DNA of 64,000 bases from Salisediminibacterium halotolerans (GCF_003814815.1 NZ_RKQQ01000004.1:1-64000), one strand, 5' to 3'; counted from the stretch's first letter, positions 17,458-28,933 are shown. The notes: a model not told the origin generated them from the letters alone. Translations and numbers: made by a program.

Positions 17458-18738
17458 ATGGAAGTGTATTCAGGAAAACAACAGTCAAAAATGACAACTG
17501 AAGCGATTGTTGCGAGAAGGTATAAACGGTGGATCAGTGCACTGATCATCAGCATGATAATTGGCGGTGCTGCCATTGGCTACCGAGTTATTGAAGGACT
17601 CAGCGTAACCAATTTGAGTTCATTTGTACCTTGGGGAGCTTGGGTGGCCTTGTATATTTTCTTTGTCGGACTTAGTGCAGGGGCGTTTTTGTTATCAACA
17701 TTAATTTTTGTTTTTGGTATGGAACAATATGAGAAAGTTGGAAGGTACGCGCTGTTCACAGCTTTAATATGTATGGTTGTCGCTTTGACCTTCATATTGC
17801 TGGATTTAGGAAGAATGGACCGTGCATTCAATGCGATGACTTATTGGAATGTTCTCAGCGTCTTGTCGTGGGAAGTGCGTTTTTATTTGATATATATGGT
17901 TCTCTTATCCGTTGAGCTTTGGTTTGCGATGAGAACGGACCTGATTCGGATGGCGAAAACCACGGGCGGATTGAAAGGGAAACTGGCTGATATTTTGCGG
18001 CTCGGAAGTGAGGATCTGTCGGAAAGGAGTGAAAAAAAGGATCATCGTTGGATGAAAATTCTCGGTATGATCGGAATACCGATCGCGATCATCGGAGTGC
18101 ACGGCGGGACCGGAACTTTATTTGCGGCCGTTGCAGCCCAGCCGTATTGGAACTCGCCGCTTTTCCCGGTCATTTTTGTCGTCTCTGCTCTTGTTTCAGG
18201 CACCGCTCTATTGATCGCCATGTATGCAGTACAGCGGAAAGCAGCAAATAAAAGTGTTGATTTACAGCTGATTAAAGGTTTAACAATGCTGATGATCTTT
18301 TTTTTAGTTATTGATTTAGGGCTTGAATTTTATGAATTTTTAGTTGCCGGCTTATCGATGAAGCCGGAGAAAATCGAAATTTTATCAGTGATGTTCACGA
18401 GCAGTATGTCTTGGTCTTTCTGGGGGATACAGATCTTCCTCGGAGCGGTCGTACCGATCTTTTTGGTGTTCAACCGCCGTACGCGGGATTCTGTCAAGTG
18501 GCTGACAGCAGCATCTGTCTTAGTTGTCATCGGAATCATCGGTGTGCGCTTTAACATCGTTGTACCGACACAAGTTGTTCAATCGATGAGTCCGCTTCCG
18601 CATGCAGAGTATGCTCCGAACTGGGTGGAGTGGTTCAGTGCATTAGGGGTGGTTTCGATGGGATTGCTTCTCTATTCGATCGGGGTAAAACTACTTCCAT
18701 TAGAAACTACAAATGAAGAGGTGAGCAGTTATGAGTAA
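17458..18738 (+). CDS. NrfD/PsrC-type membrane anchor subunit (TtrC/SrdC type)
   Basis: The 426-residue integral membrane protein belongs to the NrfD (polysulfide reductase C) family, which oxidises menaquinol and hands electrons to the Fe-S subunit. About nine to ten hydrophobic segments are seen, the first near residues 25-42 (ALIISMIIGGAAIGYRVI). GGAGG precedes the ATG. Its 3' end overlaps the start of the catalytic subunit by 8 bases. It completes the quinol-to-oxyanion chain of the operon. Confidence 0.9.
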   Translation: MEVYSGKQQSKMTTEAIVARRYKRWISALIISMIIGGAAIGYRVIEGLSVTNLSSFVPWGAWVALYIFFVGLSAGAFLLSTLIFVFGMEQYEKVGRYALFTALICMVVALTFILLDLGRMDRAFNAMTYWNVLSVLSWEVRFYLIYMVLLSVELWFAMRTDLIRMAKTTGGLKGKLADILRLGSEDLSERSEKKDHRWMKILGMIGIPIAIIGVHGGTGTLFAAVAAQPYWNSPLFPVIFVVSALVSGTALLIAMYAVQRKAANKSVDLQLIKGLTMLMIFFLVIDLGLEFYEFLVAGLSMKPEKIEILSVMFTSSMSWSFWGIQIFLGAVVPIFLVFNRRTRDSVKWLTAASVLVVIGIIGVRFNIVVPTQVVQSMSPLPHAEYAPNWVEWFSALGVVSMGLLLYSIGVKLLPLETTNEEVSSYE

Positions 18739-21700
18739 AACGGTATTCGATAAGAAAGTTAACCGGCGGTCGTTTGTTAAAGGAGCGGGAATACTAAGCG
18801 CAATTGCCGTCGCTTCGCCGTTTTTTGGAAGTCCGGTCCGGCAAATAACGAGCGGGAATGTATGGGCCGACGATGAACACGGAATCGGTACAGAAACGGA
18901 AGACTACACAGCGGAAAATGTTATTTATACCACGTGCGAGCAATGCAATACTCACTGCACGATAAAAGCTTACGTTAAAGAGGGAAAAGTTGAGGGCGGA
19001 TGCACGTCGATCGTGCGCAAAATTGCCGGAAATCCTTACAGTCCGCTGACGATGAAGCCGACAGGACATATTGATTATCATAAAGCCGCTGCCGAAGCGG
19101 CGCTTGGCGGCGGCAGTGTCGCAGTTGCCGGGCGAGGTTTGCGGGGCGGACGAACGTGTTTGAAAGGCCAGGCAGGTATTCAAACAGCCTACGATGCCTA
19201 CCGGTTAAAAAAACCGATGAAACGGGTAGGCAAACGAGGGAGCGGCAAGTGGAAAACAATCAGCTGGGAACAGGCTTACGAAGAAATTATTGAAGGAAGT
19301 CCGGATCTTGGAACACCAGGCCTTCGTGAACTTGCACAATATGTCGAGAAAGAACCGGTTATGCAGGATTGGGACAAAGTGAAATCGGGCGAGATGACGG
19401 AAGAAGATTTTCACGAAACTTATAAAGACGTCCTGATCGATACAAAACATCCGGATTTAGGACCGAAAGTAAATCAGATTGCCTGCCTTGGCGGAGACCG
19501 CCGTCATTTTACGAATACGCGGGTGTGGACACAAGGACTCGGCAGCAATAATTTTGACGATCACGGCGGAGTTTGCGGGGTCAGCAGTGTGATTGGCAAT
19601 GTCCGCTCTTTTGAAGAGCCAAAGCGGCGGACGTACACTGATATTGATCATATTGAATACATGATTGCTTTTGGCACAAACCCGCTTGTCGCAAATAAAG
19701 GACCGACATGGATGGCACCGCAAATCACAAATGCGATCGAGCGGGGAATGAAAATGGCTGTTGTCGATTCCCGCATGTCAAAATCCGCTGAGAAGGCTCA
19801 TCATTGGCTTCCGGTCATACCGGGTTCTGACGGCGCTCTTGCCCTTGCTTTAGGACGCTGGATCGTGGAAAACAAACGCTATGATGAAACGTATTTACGC
19901 AATCCCAACCAAGAAGCCGCCGCTGAAGACGACGAGCCGACGTGGAGTGATGCCGGGCATCTCGTTAAAATGGACGGTGATACGAAACAAAAATTACGAA
20001 CGTCTGAAGCAGGAATAGATAACGAAGATGATTACGTGGTGCTCGAAAACGGGGAATTGAAAGCGGCGTCGGCAGCGATGAAAGCAGATTTAGACGTGGA
20101 TACAGATGTGAAAGGAATCACGGTAAAATCAGCGTTCACTCTTTATAAAGAAGAAGTCATGAAGTATTCGATGGCGGAATATGCTGAGATAACCGGGATT
20201 GATGAAGACCGGATCGCCGAAGTGGCAAACGAATTCACTTCGCACGGAAAAAAAGCTGCAGCGTTCGGCTATCGCGGCAATGCGATGCATACCAATGGGT
20301 ACTACAGCGTCCGGGCAATGAACACGTTAAACCATTTGATCGGTAATTACGACTGGAAAGGCGGAAGTATTTCCAGCGGAGCAACGTATGAACCGTTCAA
20401 TGGTGTGTATGATCTTGATACGGTTCCAAACGGACGTGAACCTTGGGGTATACCGATTACCCGTAAACAGTCCAACTATGAAGACAGTTCCCTGTTTGAC
20501 CGAGACGGAGGTTACCCGGCTGTCCGCCCGTGGTTTCCGACGACAGGGAATGCGTCGCACGAGTTGATTCCAAGTGCAGATGCTTCTTACCCTTATGGAT
20601 TGAAGGCTTTGTTTATTTATCGAATCAACCCGATTCTCTCCTTTCCGGCTGGACATAAATACCGCCCCATCCTTAAAGATGAAAAGAAAATTCCGCTCCT
20701 TGTCAGTTTGGACATTTCTATTAGCGAAGGTGCGGAGCTGTCAGATTATGTGTTGCCGGATTTGACCTATTTAGAAAGGTACGGCCAAGAGACGATCTAT
20801 CCGAATCAGCTGCATCGATTGAGCAGTATCATGCAGCCGGTTACCCGCGTTGTCCCGGAAGCCAAAGCAGTTGAAGACGTTTTTATTGAATTAGCGAAAC
20901 GCCTCGATCTTCCCGGTGTCGGTGAAAATGCCTTTACAGACGGAAGCCGGCTTGATTCCTATGAAGAATATTACATGAAAATGGCGGCAAATATCGCGCA
21001 CCACGATGAACCGGTCCCGGATGCGGATGAACAAGAGCGGAAAATTTTCGCCAATGCGCGCAAAAAAGCGTTAGGCGATTATTTCGATATCAATCGTCTA
21101 AAAGGGGCAGTGAAAGAAGAAGAATGGGCTAAAACCGTATATGTGCTGAACCGGGGCGGCCGTTTTGAATCCCCCGGGAATGAGTACATTAACGGCGGAA
21201 AACATATTAAATATCAATACGGCGGCCAAGCGAATTTTTATGATGAAATAACCGCGCGAAACAAGCATTCGTTTTCGGGAGAATATTTCAGCGGTATTCC
21301 GGTTTATGAGAAGATTAAAGAATACGATAACAGCGAGTATTCCCGCAACTTGCCGCTGATCATGATCAATTGGAAAGCGAAACATATCGGCACTCACCGG
21401 GAAATTTCCAATGCTTGGCTGCGTGAAATCCGCGAAGACAACCCTTTATGGATGAATCCAAAAGATGCGCAAAAACGAGGTTTAACGAACGGGGATTCGA
21501 TTCGTATTGCCGGGAGCGATTATGAGGTCGAAGGAAATGTTTTATTAACCGAGGGGATTCGTCCGGGCGTGGTTGGAAGCAGTTATAATTTCGGGCATAC
21601 GGCCTTTGCTTCTGAGCCGGTAAAGATCGATGGAAAATGGAGCGGAGCCGCGTCAGAATACGGACATACGAGCTACGAATTTGCGGAGCCTAAAAAAGAA

Positions 21701-21850
21701 TCCGGCCTCTATGCCAAAGGAAGAGACACAGGTTTTTCTGCTAATGATCTATTAAGTGTCGAAAACAGCCTGGAAAATAACGGGATGTTCGATCCGGTCG
21801 GGGGATCGGCAGCGCAGCTTTTTGCAGAAGTCGAGGTGAAAAAAGCATGA
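18731..21850 (+). CDS. Tat-exported molybdopterin oxidoreductase, catalytic subunit (TtrA/SrdA/ArrA-like)
   Basis: The 1039-residue protein starts with a Tat signal (NRRSFVKG, then a hydrophobic stretch). The [4Fe-4S] Cys motif is CEQCNTHC near residue 74; the fourth ligand is far downstream in GRTCLKGQAG, a long insertion typical of the tetrathionate/arsenate-reductase branch of the DMSO reductase family. A likely Mo ligand is Cys282 in HGGVCG. The C-terminal molydopterin-dinucleotide domain is present. Size and gene order fit TtrA or SrdA. The acceptor may be tetrathionate, selenate, selenite or another oxyanion and cannot be fixed from sequence. Confidence 0.9.
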   Translation: MSKTVFDKKVNRRSFVKGAGILSAIAVASPFFGSPVRQITSGNVWADDEHGIGTETEDYTAENVIYTTCEQCNTHCTIKAYVKEGKVEGGCTSIVRKIAGNPYSPLTMKPTGHIDYHKAAAEAALGGGSVAVAGRGLRGGRTCLKGQAGIQTAYDAYRLKKPMKRVGKRGSGKWKTISWEQAYEEIIEGSPDLGTPGLRELAQYVEKEPVMQDWDKVKSGEMTEEDFHETYKDVLIDTKHPDLGPKVNQIACLGGDRRHFTNTRVWTQGLGSNNFDDHGGVCGVSSVIGNVRSFEEPKRRTYTDIDHIEYMIAFGTNPLVANKGPTWMAPQITNAIERGMKMAVVDSRMSKSAEKAHHWLPVIPGSDGALALALGRWIVENKRYDETYLRNPNQEAAAEDDEPTWSDAGHLVKMDGDTKQKLRTSEAGIDNEDDYVVLENGELKAASAAMKADLDVDTDVKGITVKSAFTLYKEEVMKYSMAEYAEITGIDEDRIAEVANEFTSHGKKAAAFGYRGNAMHTNGYYSVRAMNTLNHLIGNYDWKGGSISSGATYEPFNGVYDLDTVPNGREPWGIPITRKQSNYEDSSLFDRDGGYPAVRPWFPTTGNASHELIPSADASYPYGLKALFIYRINPILSFPAGHKYRPILKDEKKIPLLVSLDISISEGAELSDYVLPDLTYLERYGQETIYPNQLHRLSSIMQPVTRVVPEAKAVEDVFIELAKRLDLPGVGENAFTDGSRLDSYEEYYMKMAANIAHHDEPVPDADEQERKIFANARKKALGDYFDINRLKGAVKEEEWAKTVYVLNRGGRFESPGNEYINGGKHIKYQYGGQANFYDEITARNKHSFSGEYFSGIPVYEKIKEYDNSEYSRNLPLIMINWKAKHIGTHREISNAWLREIREDNPLWMNPKDAQKRGLTNGDSIRIAGSDYEVEGNVLLTEGIRPGVVGSSYNFGHTAFASEPVKIDGKWSGAASEYGHTSYEFAEPKKESGLYAKGRDTGFSANDLLSVENSLENNGMFDPVGGSAAQLFAEVEVKKA

Positions 21851-22437
21851 GCGATCAAACTGTCCCCGCGCCGGCTGACGCGAGACTGAAAAAAAGCGGC
21901 ATTTATTTGCTGGCAGCGAAACTCATGTACGGCGAAACAGCCGAGGTGAAACATCTTCTTCTTACTCATGAGTCGATGTTAAACAATCTGGATGATGAGT
22001 CCGTTCAACTGTTTGCGGAGCTTCTTAATACGGACGATGAAGAACTGACGGTTCAATATGAGAATTTGTTTTACATTCCCGGCCGTTACTATGTTCCGCC
22101 CTATATGACAGTCTATCCAGAAACAGGCGATGACCATCCGGTTTTCAAAGCAGATCATACAGTTTGGTTTCGCGAAGCCGGCATCGATTCGTGGACGGCT
22201 CTTCGTGACGAACGGTCCGATCATCTTGGCCATTTTTTGATGCTGTTGCATAAAGATTTTTTAGAGGCAGAAAATACCAGCACGTCAAATAAAGTCATTG
22301 CCTATTTACATCAAGCTTTCGGGTTATTTGAAAAACAAGTAAGCGAGGTGATCACAAGAGGATTTTATTTAGATGTTGTCCGTTATCTTCATCAACTCAT
22401 TGATGAAGAAAAACGAGAACGGGAGCTGGATTGCTAA
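21847..22437 (+). CDS. TorD-family redox-enzyme maturation chaperone
   Basis: The 196-residue, largely helical protein overlaps the end of the catalytic subunit by 4 bases. It has the TorD/DmsD-family core (LLAAKLMYG, LFYIPGRYYVPPY, DHLGHFLMLLHKDFL). Such chaperones hold the molybdoenzyme until its cofactor is inserted and guard its Tat signal. It is the last gene of the operon, before a strong terminator. Confidence 0.88.
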   Translation: MSDQTVPAPADARLKKSGIYLLAAKLMYGETAEVKHLLLTHESMLNNLDDESVQLFAELLNTDDEELTVQYENLFYIPGRYYVPPYMTVYPETGDDHPVFKADHTVWFREAGIDSWTALRDERSDHLGHFLMLLHKDFLEAENTSTSNKVIAYLHQAFGLFEKQVSEVITRGFYLDVVRYLHQLIDEEKRERELDC

Positions 22438-22457
22438 CTGCGATATATATAACGTAA

Positions 22458-22494
22458 AAAACCGCTTATCCAATGCGTCCGGATAAGCGGTTTT
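22458..22494. terminator. Bidirectional terminator after the reductase operon
   Basis: AAAACCGCTTATCC and GGATAAGCGGTTTT form a perfect 14-bp stem with a 9-base loop, flanked by A and T runs. It serves the reductase operon and the convergent ydiL-ydiK pair. Confidence 0.9.
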
Positions 22495-22497
22495 CGT

Positions 22498-22698
22498 TTA
22501 TTCTTTTTTATCAGCTTGCTGTCTGGCTGCGCCAAAGTAACGAAAGGCGATGAAATAATCGAGCGCGGCAAAAATCATTAAGAGCACGGTCATGAAATCC
22601 CAGCCGGTTTCTGTGCCGGCCCATTGAATCGCAAGGAACAAAAAGACGGTTCCGAGGATGAAATACATTAAGCCCATAAATCGCGGTGATTTGACCAT
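22498..22698 (-). CDS. ydiK: YdiK-like small membrane protein
   Basis: The 66-residue protein has two hydrophobic segments (about 8-23 and 32-52) and a charged tail ending in KKE. Its size and its place next to a CPBP protease and groESL match B. subtilis YdiK (DUF4305). Its start overlaps the stop of ydiL, so the two are co-transcribed. Function is unknown. Confidence 0.8.
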   Translation of the reverse strand: MVKSPRFMGLMYFILGTVFLFLAIQWAGTETGWDFMTVLLMIFAALDYFIAFRYFGAARQQADKKE

Positions 22699-22699
22699 A

Positions 22700-23446
22700 T
22701 CAGAATAAGCCTCCTAACAGTGCCATCGCAGCTTGCTCCAACTCTTCAAGCTCGTCAATCATATCCTGAATTTGCTCGCCGAAAACGACTTGGATGAGCA
22801 TAACAAATGAGTTGATTCCGACGTGTGCGAGAATCGGCACGATGATTCGTTTCGTTTTTACGTATAAATACGCAAAGACGACACCCATCGATAAGTAAAT
22901 CAATAAGTGTTCGAAATCCATGTGTACAAGCGCAAAAATGAAACCGCTCGTCAAGGCAGCAATCCAAAAATTGAATTTTTTATACAGGCTGCCGAAAATC
23001 ACTTGGCGGAAGACGATCTCTTCCATGATTGGGACGAATACGGCGACGACGATCATCATAGCCGGCAACGACGTAGCCATATCAACGATCATTTCCGTGT
23101 TTTCTGAGCCGGGTTCGATCCCGAAAACGAACTGCTCAATGATACCGGCTGCATACTGCGCGGCAAATGCCATGAAAATCCCGCCGATCGACCAAAGGAC
23201 CGTTTGTTTTAATCCGGCCCGGTTACGCTGAAATAGCGGATCCGGTTTGGCCCGCCAAGCGATCAGCGAAATAATAACAAACCCGATTGAAAAAGCAATT
23301 GTTACACTGAGCGCATTGAGCTGTCCGAGCATTTCTTGTGAGGTCCCTTCGCCATAACCGAGCGCCATCAGTGCTGGGACGAGAACAATCGGAGACAGCT
23401 GCATTAAAATGAAAACGACAATAATCAGCCAATATTTTTTATTCAT
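22700..23446 (-). CDS. ydiL: CPBP-family intramembrane metalloprotease-like protein (YdiL)
   Basis: The 248-residue protein has about seven to eight hydrophobic segments and the CPBP (Abi/CAAX-protease-like) motifs EEIVFRQ near residue 142, a second FALVHMDFEH and a third with a conserved Asn (HVGINS). CPBP proteins cleave or process membrane-linked substrates. It is transcribed away from groES, as in B. subtilis. AGGAG is 9 bases before the ATG. Confidence 0.86.
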   Translation of the reverse strand: MNKKYWLIIVVFILMQLSPIVLVPALMALGYGEGTSQEMLGQLNALSVTIAFSIGFVIISLIAWRAKPDPLFQRNRAGLKQTVLWSIGGIFMAFAAQYAAGIIEQFVFGIEPGSENTEMIVDMATSLPAMMIVVAVFVPIMEEIVFRQVIFGSLYKKFNFWIAALTSGFIFALVHMDFEHLLIYLSMGVVFAYLYVKTKRIIVPILAHVGINSFVMLIQVVFGEQIQDMIDELEELEQAAMALLGGLF

Positions 23447-23636
23447 TTCATTCTACTCCTTTATGTATCGTGCTGCATCGATTGCAAAGAAGCGGCAATC
23501 AACCGTCATTGTATCACACCTTGATTCGGCGAAAGAAGCAGGAGGCACGTTTCAGCGAGAATTTCTCCGGGAATAGTCCGCTTGTGTGTGCAAAAGCTGA
23601 GCGGCTAAGCGAATAGATAAAATTTTTTCACAGGGG

Positions 23637-23665
23637 TTGCAAAAATTTTTTCGTTTGATTATGAT
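23637..23665 (+). promoter_or_regulatory. Sigma-A promoter of groESL
   Basis: TTGCAA (23637-23642) and TATGAT (23660-23665) are 17 bases apart and precede the CIRCE operator, so the operator covers the transcription start region. Confidence 0.85.
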
Positions 23666-23675
23666 AATAATTGTG

Positions 23676-23702
23676 TTAGCACTCATGACCGGTGAGTGCT
23701 AA
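23676..23702. promoter_or_regulatory. CIRCE operator (HrcA binding site)
   Basis: TTAGCACTC-N9-GAGTGCTAA is a perfect match to the CIRCE inverted repeat. HrcA represses groESL at this site until heat or misfolding releases it. Confidence 0.97.
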
Positions 23703-23761
23703 TAAGGACATACTTAACAAAGCACAGCACGTGCGAATCAATATGAAGGAGGGTGTTTTCC

Positions 23762-24046
23762 TTGTTAAAACCATTAGGTGATCGGATTGTGATCGAACTG
23801 ATTGAACAAGAAGAAAAAACAGCCAGCGGAATTGTTTTGCCGGACTCGGCGAAAGAAAAGCCGCAGGAAGGGAAAGTCGTTGCTGTCGGTTCCGGCCGGG
23901 TAGCCGATAACGGTGAACGAATCGATATGGAACTGAGCGAAGGCGACGCTGTTGTATTCAGTAAATACGCCGGAAGCGAAGTGAAATACGACGGAAAAGA
24001 TTATTTAATTCTCCGCGAAAGCGATGTACTCGCGATCATTAACTAA
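23762..24046 (+). CDS. groES: Co-chaperonin GroES
   Basis: GroES caps the GroEL folding chamber. The 94-residue protein begins [11 protein letters not shown] and has the mobile-loop region and the C-terminal [14 protein letters not shown] prefer the TTG at 23762 over a GTG at 23753 because AAGGAGGG at 23746-23753 overlaps the GTG but is 8 bases before the TTG; B. subtilis GroES also starts with TTG, from memory. It forms one operon with groEL. Confidence 0.95.
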   Translation: MLKPLGDRIVIELIEQEEKTASGIVLPDSAKEKPQEGKVVAVGSGRVADNGERIDMELSEGDAVVFSKYAGSEVKYDGKDYLILRESDVLAIIN

Positions 24047-24099
24047 TGGTCCCTGCAGGATCAAACACGAAACGAACGATATTCATTTCAGGAGGTTGA

Positions 24100-25749
<1,650 letters not shown>

Positions 25750-25784
25750 TGCCGCTTGCCTGACCGTGCACGATCCTTTAAATA

Positions 25785-25826
25785 AAAATCCTTCATCACA
25801 TCATTATGTGGTGAAGGATTTTTTTA
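25785..25826. terminator. Terminator after groEL, probably bidirectional
   Basis: AATCCTTCATCACA and TGTGGTGAAGGATT form a 14-bp stem (one wobble) with A and T runs on both sides. It lies between groEL and the convergent channel gene. Confidence 0.85.
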
Positions 25827-25840
25827 TGTCCGCTGTTGGG

Positions 25841-26215
25841 CTAATGTTCGTGATCGTCGGGATGTTTCTTTTCATGGCGCACGCGGCTTTTTTCGAGCCG
25901 GTTCTTTTGCGAGTATTCAAACAGCTTCGTGACAAACCCGACGATAATGCCGATCCCGGCAAACATGTAAATAATTGTAAATATTTTACCGAAATCCGTT
26001 TGCGGCGTGAAGTCGCCGTACCCGACGGTCGTTAACGTGACAACGCTGAAATAAAGAGCATCAAGCGAACGCAAGCCTTCAACCGTGCTGTAAAAGATCG
26101 TCCCGGATAAAAGGGTGATGGCTGTTAACGTTAAGAGGACGCGAAATTCCGGCTCCTTCAGTCCGGTTTTCACCGCTTTCAGCATTCTTCTGAGCGTGAG
26201 TAAAAATGAGACCAT
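25841..26215 (-). CDS. Two-TM potassium channel family protein
   Basis: The 124-residue protein has two membrane helices (about 24-44 and 83-105) around a pore loop with the K+ selectivity filter TTVGYGDFTP. It has no regulatory RCK domain; a short charged cytosolic tail rich in His, Lys and Glu follows. It should form a simple tetrameric K+ pore, useful for turgor or membrane-potential control. Confidence 0.9.
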   Translation of the reverse strand: MVSFLLTLRRMLKAVKTGLKEPEFRVLLTLTAITLLSGTIFYSTVEGLRSLDALYFSVVTLTTVGYGDFTPQTDFGKIFTIIYMFAGIGIIVGFVTKLFEYSQKNRLEKSRVRHEKKHPDDHEH

Positions 26216-26433
26216 GCTTATTCATTCCTTTCATCAGCAGCAGTATATCCGTTCAAAAGCCGGTGTGACTTGATCTTTTGTCCTGTATTCATTATACATG
26301 AAAGTTTACCGGTTTTATTCTCGGATTGTACTTCCCGCTCATCTTTAAAAAATATTAATCCCCGCTCAATACAAACATTACATTTTTCTATTAAGATAGA
26401 GATAAAGTTATTTAAGTAAAGGGCGTATGAAGA

Positions 26434-28533
26434 ATGTCAACGAATAAAACGATTCAAGAGCTGGACAATCCGCAATTTTTTAATAACCGGGAACTGAGTT
26501 GGCTTGCTTTTAATCAACGCGTGCTGGAAGAAGCGCTCGATGAACATAACCCGTTATTCGAACGATTGAAATTTTTAGCGATCGCATCGTCAAATTTAGA
26601 TGAGTTTTTCATGGTGCGGGTCGCCGGGCTGAAAGATCAGGTGAAAGCGCGTTTTAATAAGCCGGAAAACAAGGCGGGGATGACACCGAAGCAGCAGCTC
26701 GCCAATATCTCAGAGATAAACCACGAGATCGTTGCGCAACAGAACAAGGCTTTTCAACTGATGAAAGGCGAGCTTGAAACGGAAGGCATTTCCCTTTTGA
26801 CGATGAATGATTTGACAACCGAAGAGATAAAACGCTTTGAAAACTATTTCATGGAAGAAGTCTACCCGGTGTTAACGCCGATGGCCGTGGATGCTTACCG
26901 GCCGTTTCCGATGCTTTTGAACAAATCGATTAACTTGGCTGCCGTGATTCGGGATTTGCAGCATCCGGATGAAACGGCGAAGGCAGCGATTGTCCAAGTG
27001 CCGTCTGTTCTCGACAGATTTGTACAGGTCGGTCACGAGTCGAAATACCAATATATATTGCTTGAAGACATCATCGGCCATTTCCTCGGAAAACTCTTCA
27101 AAGGGCATGAGGTCGAATCGATTACGGAATTCCGGATTACGAGGAATGCAGATATGACGATTCACGAAGAAGGAGCCCGCGACCTTCTTAAAGAAATCGA
27201 AAAAGAACTGAAAAACCGAAAGTGGGGTGCGGCTGTCCGCTTGGAAGTCCGTGACGGGAAATACGACCAGAAGATGATCGGCTTTTTGCTGGAAGTTTTG
27301 GAAATCCACCGGGGCGATTTGTATATCGCGGACGGACCGTTGGATTTAACTTTTTTATTTTTATTTTATAAACAGTTTGAAGAGGTAAAAGACGAGCTGT
27401 ATTACAAAACGTTAATGCCTCAGCCGCCGCGCGATTTGGATGAAGAAGACGATATTTTCACGGCCGTTTCTGAGCGGGATCTGTTTTTCCATCATCCTTA
27501 TGAATCGTTCGAACCGATCGTCGATTTTGTTGCACAAGCCGGAGAGGATCCGCATGTTCTGGCGATCAAGCAAACGCTCTACCGCGTAAGCGGCGATTCA
27601 CCGATTATCGAAGCGCTGAAGCGTGCGGCCGAAAACGGCAAACAAGTGACGGTTCTTTTAGAGCTGAAAGCACGGTTTGATGAAGAGAATAACGTCCAAT
27701 GGGCGAAAGAACTGGAGAAAGCCGGCTGTCACGTTATTTACGGGATGACGCACTTGAAAACACACAGCAAAATCACACTCGTCGTGCGAAAGAAAAATGA
27801 AAAAATTGAACGGTTTGTCCATTTAGGAACAGGGAATTATAACGACCAGACGGCCTCGCTTTACACGGATATGGGCATTCTGACGTCGAAAAGGAAATTC
27901 GGCATCGATGCGACCGACTTTTTTAATTACTTGAGCGGGTTTACGGAAAAACCTCGTTTTCATCATTTGTCGATGGCGCCGTTTGACATTCGAAGTGATT
28001 TCATTCGGTATTTAAATAATGAAATTCGTTTTCAAAAACAGCATCAAAACGGACGGATCATTGCGAAAATGAATTCGTTAACGGATAAAGATATTATTAT
28101 AAAACTTTATGAAGCGTCTCAGGCCGGGGTGAAGATCGATTTAATCGTCCGCGGTGTCTGCTGTTTACGTCCGGGGATTCAAGGCGTAAGCGAGAATATC
28201 CGTGTGTTCAGCATTGTCGGCCGGTATTTAGAACACAGCCGGATTTATTATTTTCACCATAACGGGGATGAGCGGATCTTTTTGTCGTCAGCGGACTTAA
28301 TGACGAGAAATATGGTCAAGCGCGTTGAGCTGCTGTTTCCGATTTATGAACCGGCGATTAAATCCCGGCTGCAAACGATTCTGACCGTGATGCTCAATGA
28401 TAATGTCAAAGCCCGTGAACAAAAAAGCGACGGCAGCTATCAGTATGTTCAACCGAATAACAACGGGAAACGGGTGAACAGCCAAATGGCGTTGTATGAG
28501 ATGGCATACCGCTTGTTAGAAGATGAAGAGTGA
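26434..28533 (+). CDS. ppk1: Polyphosphate kinase 1
   Basis: PPK1 makes inorganic polyphosphate from the gamma phosphate of ATP at the membrane. The 699-residue protein has the N-terminal FFNRELSWLAFNQRVL signature, the phospho-histidine segment HLKTHSK (the likely phosphorylated His is His444) and the second conserved motif HHNGDERIFLSSAD. No exopolyphosphatase gene is adjacent. A short gene follows at once and probably shares its transcript. Confidence 0.96.
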   Translation: MSTNKTIQELDNPQFFNNRELSWLAFNQRVLEEALDEHNPLFERLKFLAIASSNLDEFFMVRVAGLKDQVKARFNKPENKAGMTPKQQLANISEINHEIVAQQNKAFQLMKGELETEGISLLTMNDLTTEEIKRFENYFMEEVYPVLTPMAVDAYRPFPMLLNKSINLAAVIRDLQHPDETAKAAIVQVPSVLDRFVQVGHESKYQYILLEDIIGHFLGKLFKGHEVESITEFRITRNADMTIHEEGARDLLKEIEKELKNRKWGAAVRLEVRDGKYDQKMIGFLLEVLEIHRGDLYIADGPLDLTFLFLFYKQFEEVKDELYYKTLMPQPPRDLDEEDDIFTAVSERDLFFHHPYESFEPIVDFVAQAGEDPHVLAIKQTLYRVSGDSPIIEALKRAAENGKQVTVLLELKARFDEENNVQWAKELEKAGCHVIYGMTHLKTHSKITLVVRKKNEKIERFVHLGTGNYNDQTASLYTDMGILTSKRKFGIDATDFFNYLSGFTEKPRFHHLSMAPFDIRSDFIRYLNNEIRFQKQHQNGRIIAKMNSLTDKDIIIKLYEASQAGVKIDLIVRGVCCLRPGIQGVSENIRVFSIVGRYLEHSRIYYFHHNGDERIFLSSADLMTRNMVKRVELLFPIYEPAIKSRLQTILTVMLNDNVKAREQKSDGSYQYVQPNNNGKRVNSQMALYEMAYRLLEDEE

Positions 28534-28567
28534 CGATCAACATGAACGTATTGCAGGAGGGATAAAT

Positions 28568-28834
28568 GTGCAAAAAAATCAGCAGTTTTCCGCCGAAGAG
28601 ATCGATCGGATCGTGGAAATGGCTTGGGAAGACCGGACGCCGTTTGATGCGATAGAAACGCAATTCGGCTTGAAAGAAAAAGACGTGATTAAACTTATGC
28701 GCAAAGAGATGAGCGCTTCCTCATTTAAAATGTGGCGTAAACGGATGAATAAGCGGGCAACAAAGCACAGTGCTTCACGCCGGGGTGATGCCAAGCGGTT
28801 TCGCTCCCCGATGCAGAAGCCGCTGACATACTGA
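28568..28834 (+). CDS. TIGR03643/DUF2805-family small protein
   Basis: The 88-residue protein matches the family with the EIDRIVEMAWEDRTPFD start and FKMWRKR and RATKH segments; the helical core looks like a DNA-binding-type fold but the function is unknown. A GTG at 28568 follows CAGGAGGG (28554-28561) and is chosen over an ATG at 28523 inside ppk1. The C terminus is strongly basic. Confidence 0.8.
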   Translation: MQKNQQFSAEEIDRIVEMAWEDRTPFDAIETQFGLKEKDVIKLMRKEMSASSFKMWRKRMNKRATKHSASRRGDAKRFRSPMQKPLTY

Positions 28835-28933
28835 CAGGGATTTAACGGCGCGCGTGTTTGAACCGTCGGTTACGAATGAGCATTTAAATTGATTTTATCT
28901 CCTTGCCAGTTTACACTATATCCACAGTGAATA

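Noticed and set aside
26434-28533. PhoP-type boxes upstream of ppk1
   Set aside because: No convincing direct repeats with the right spacing were seen before the gene.
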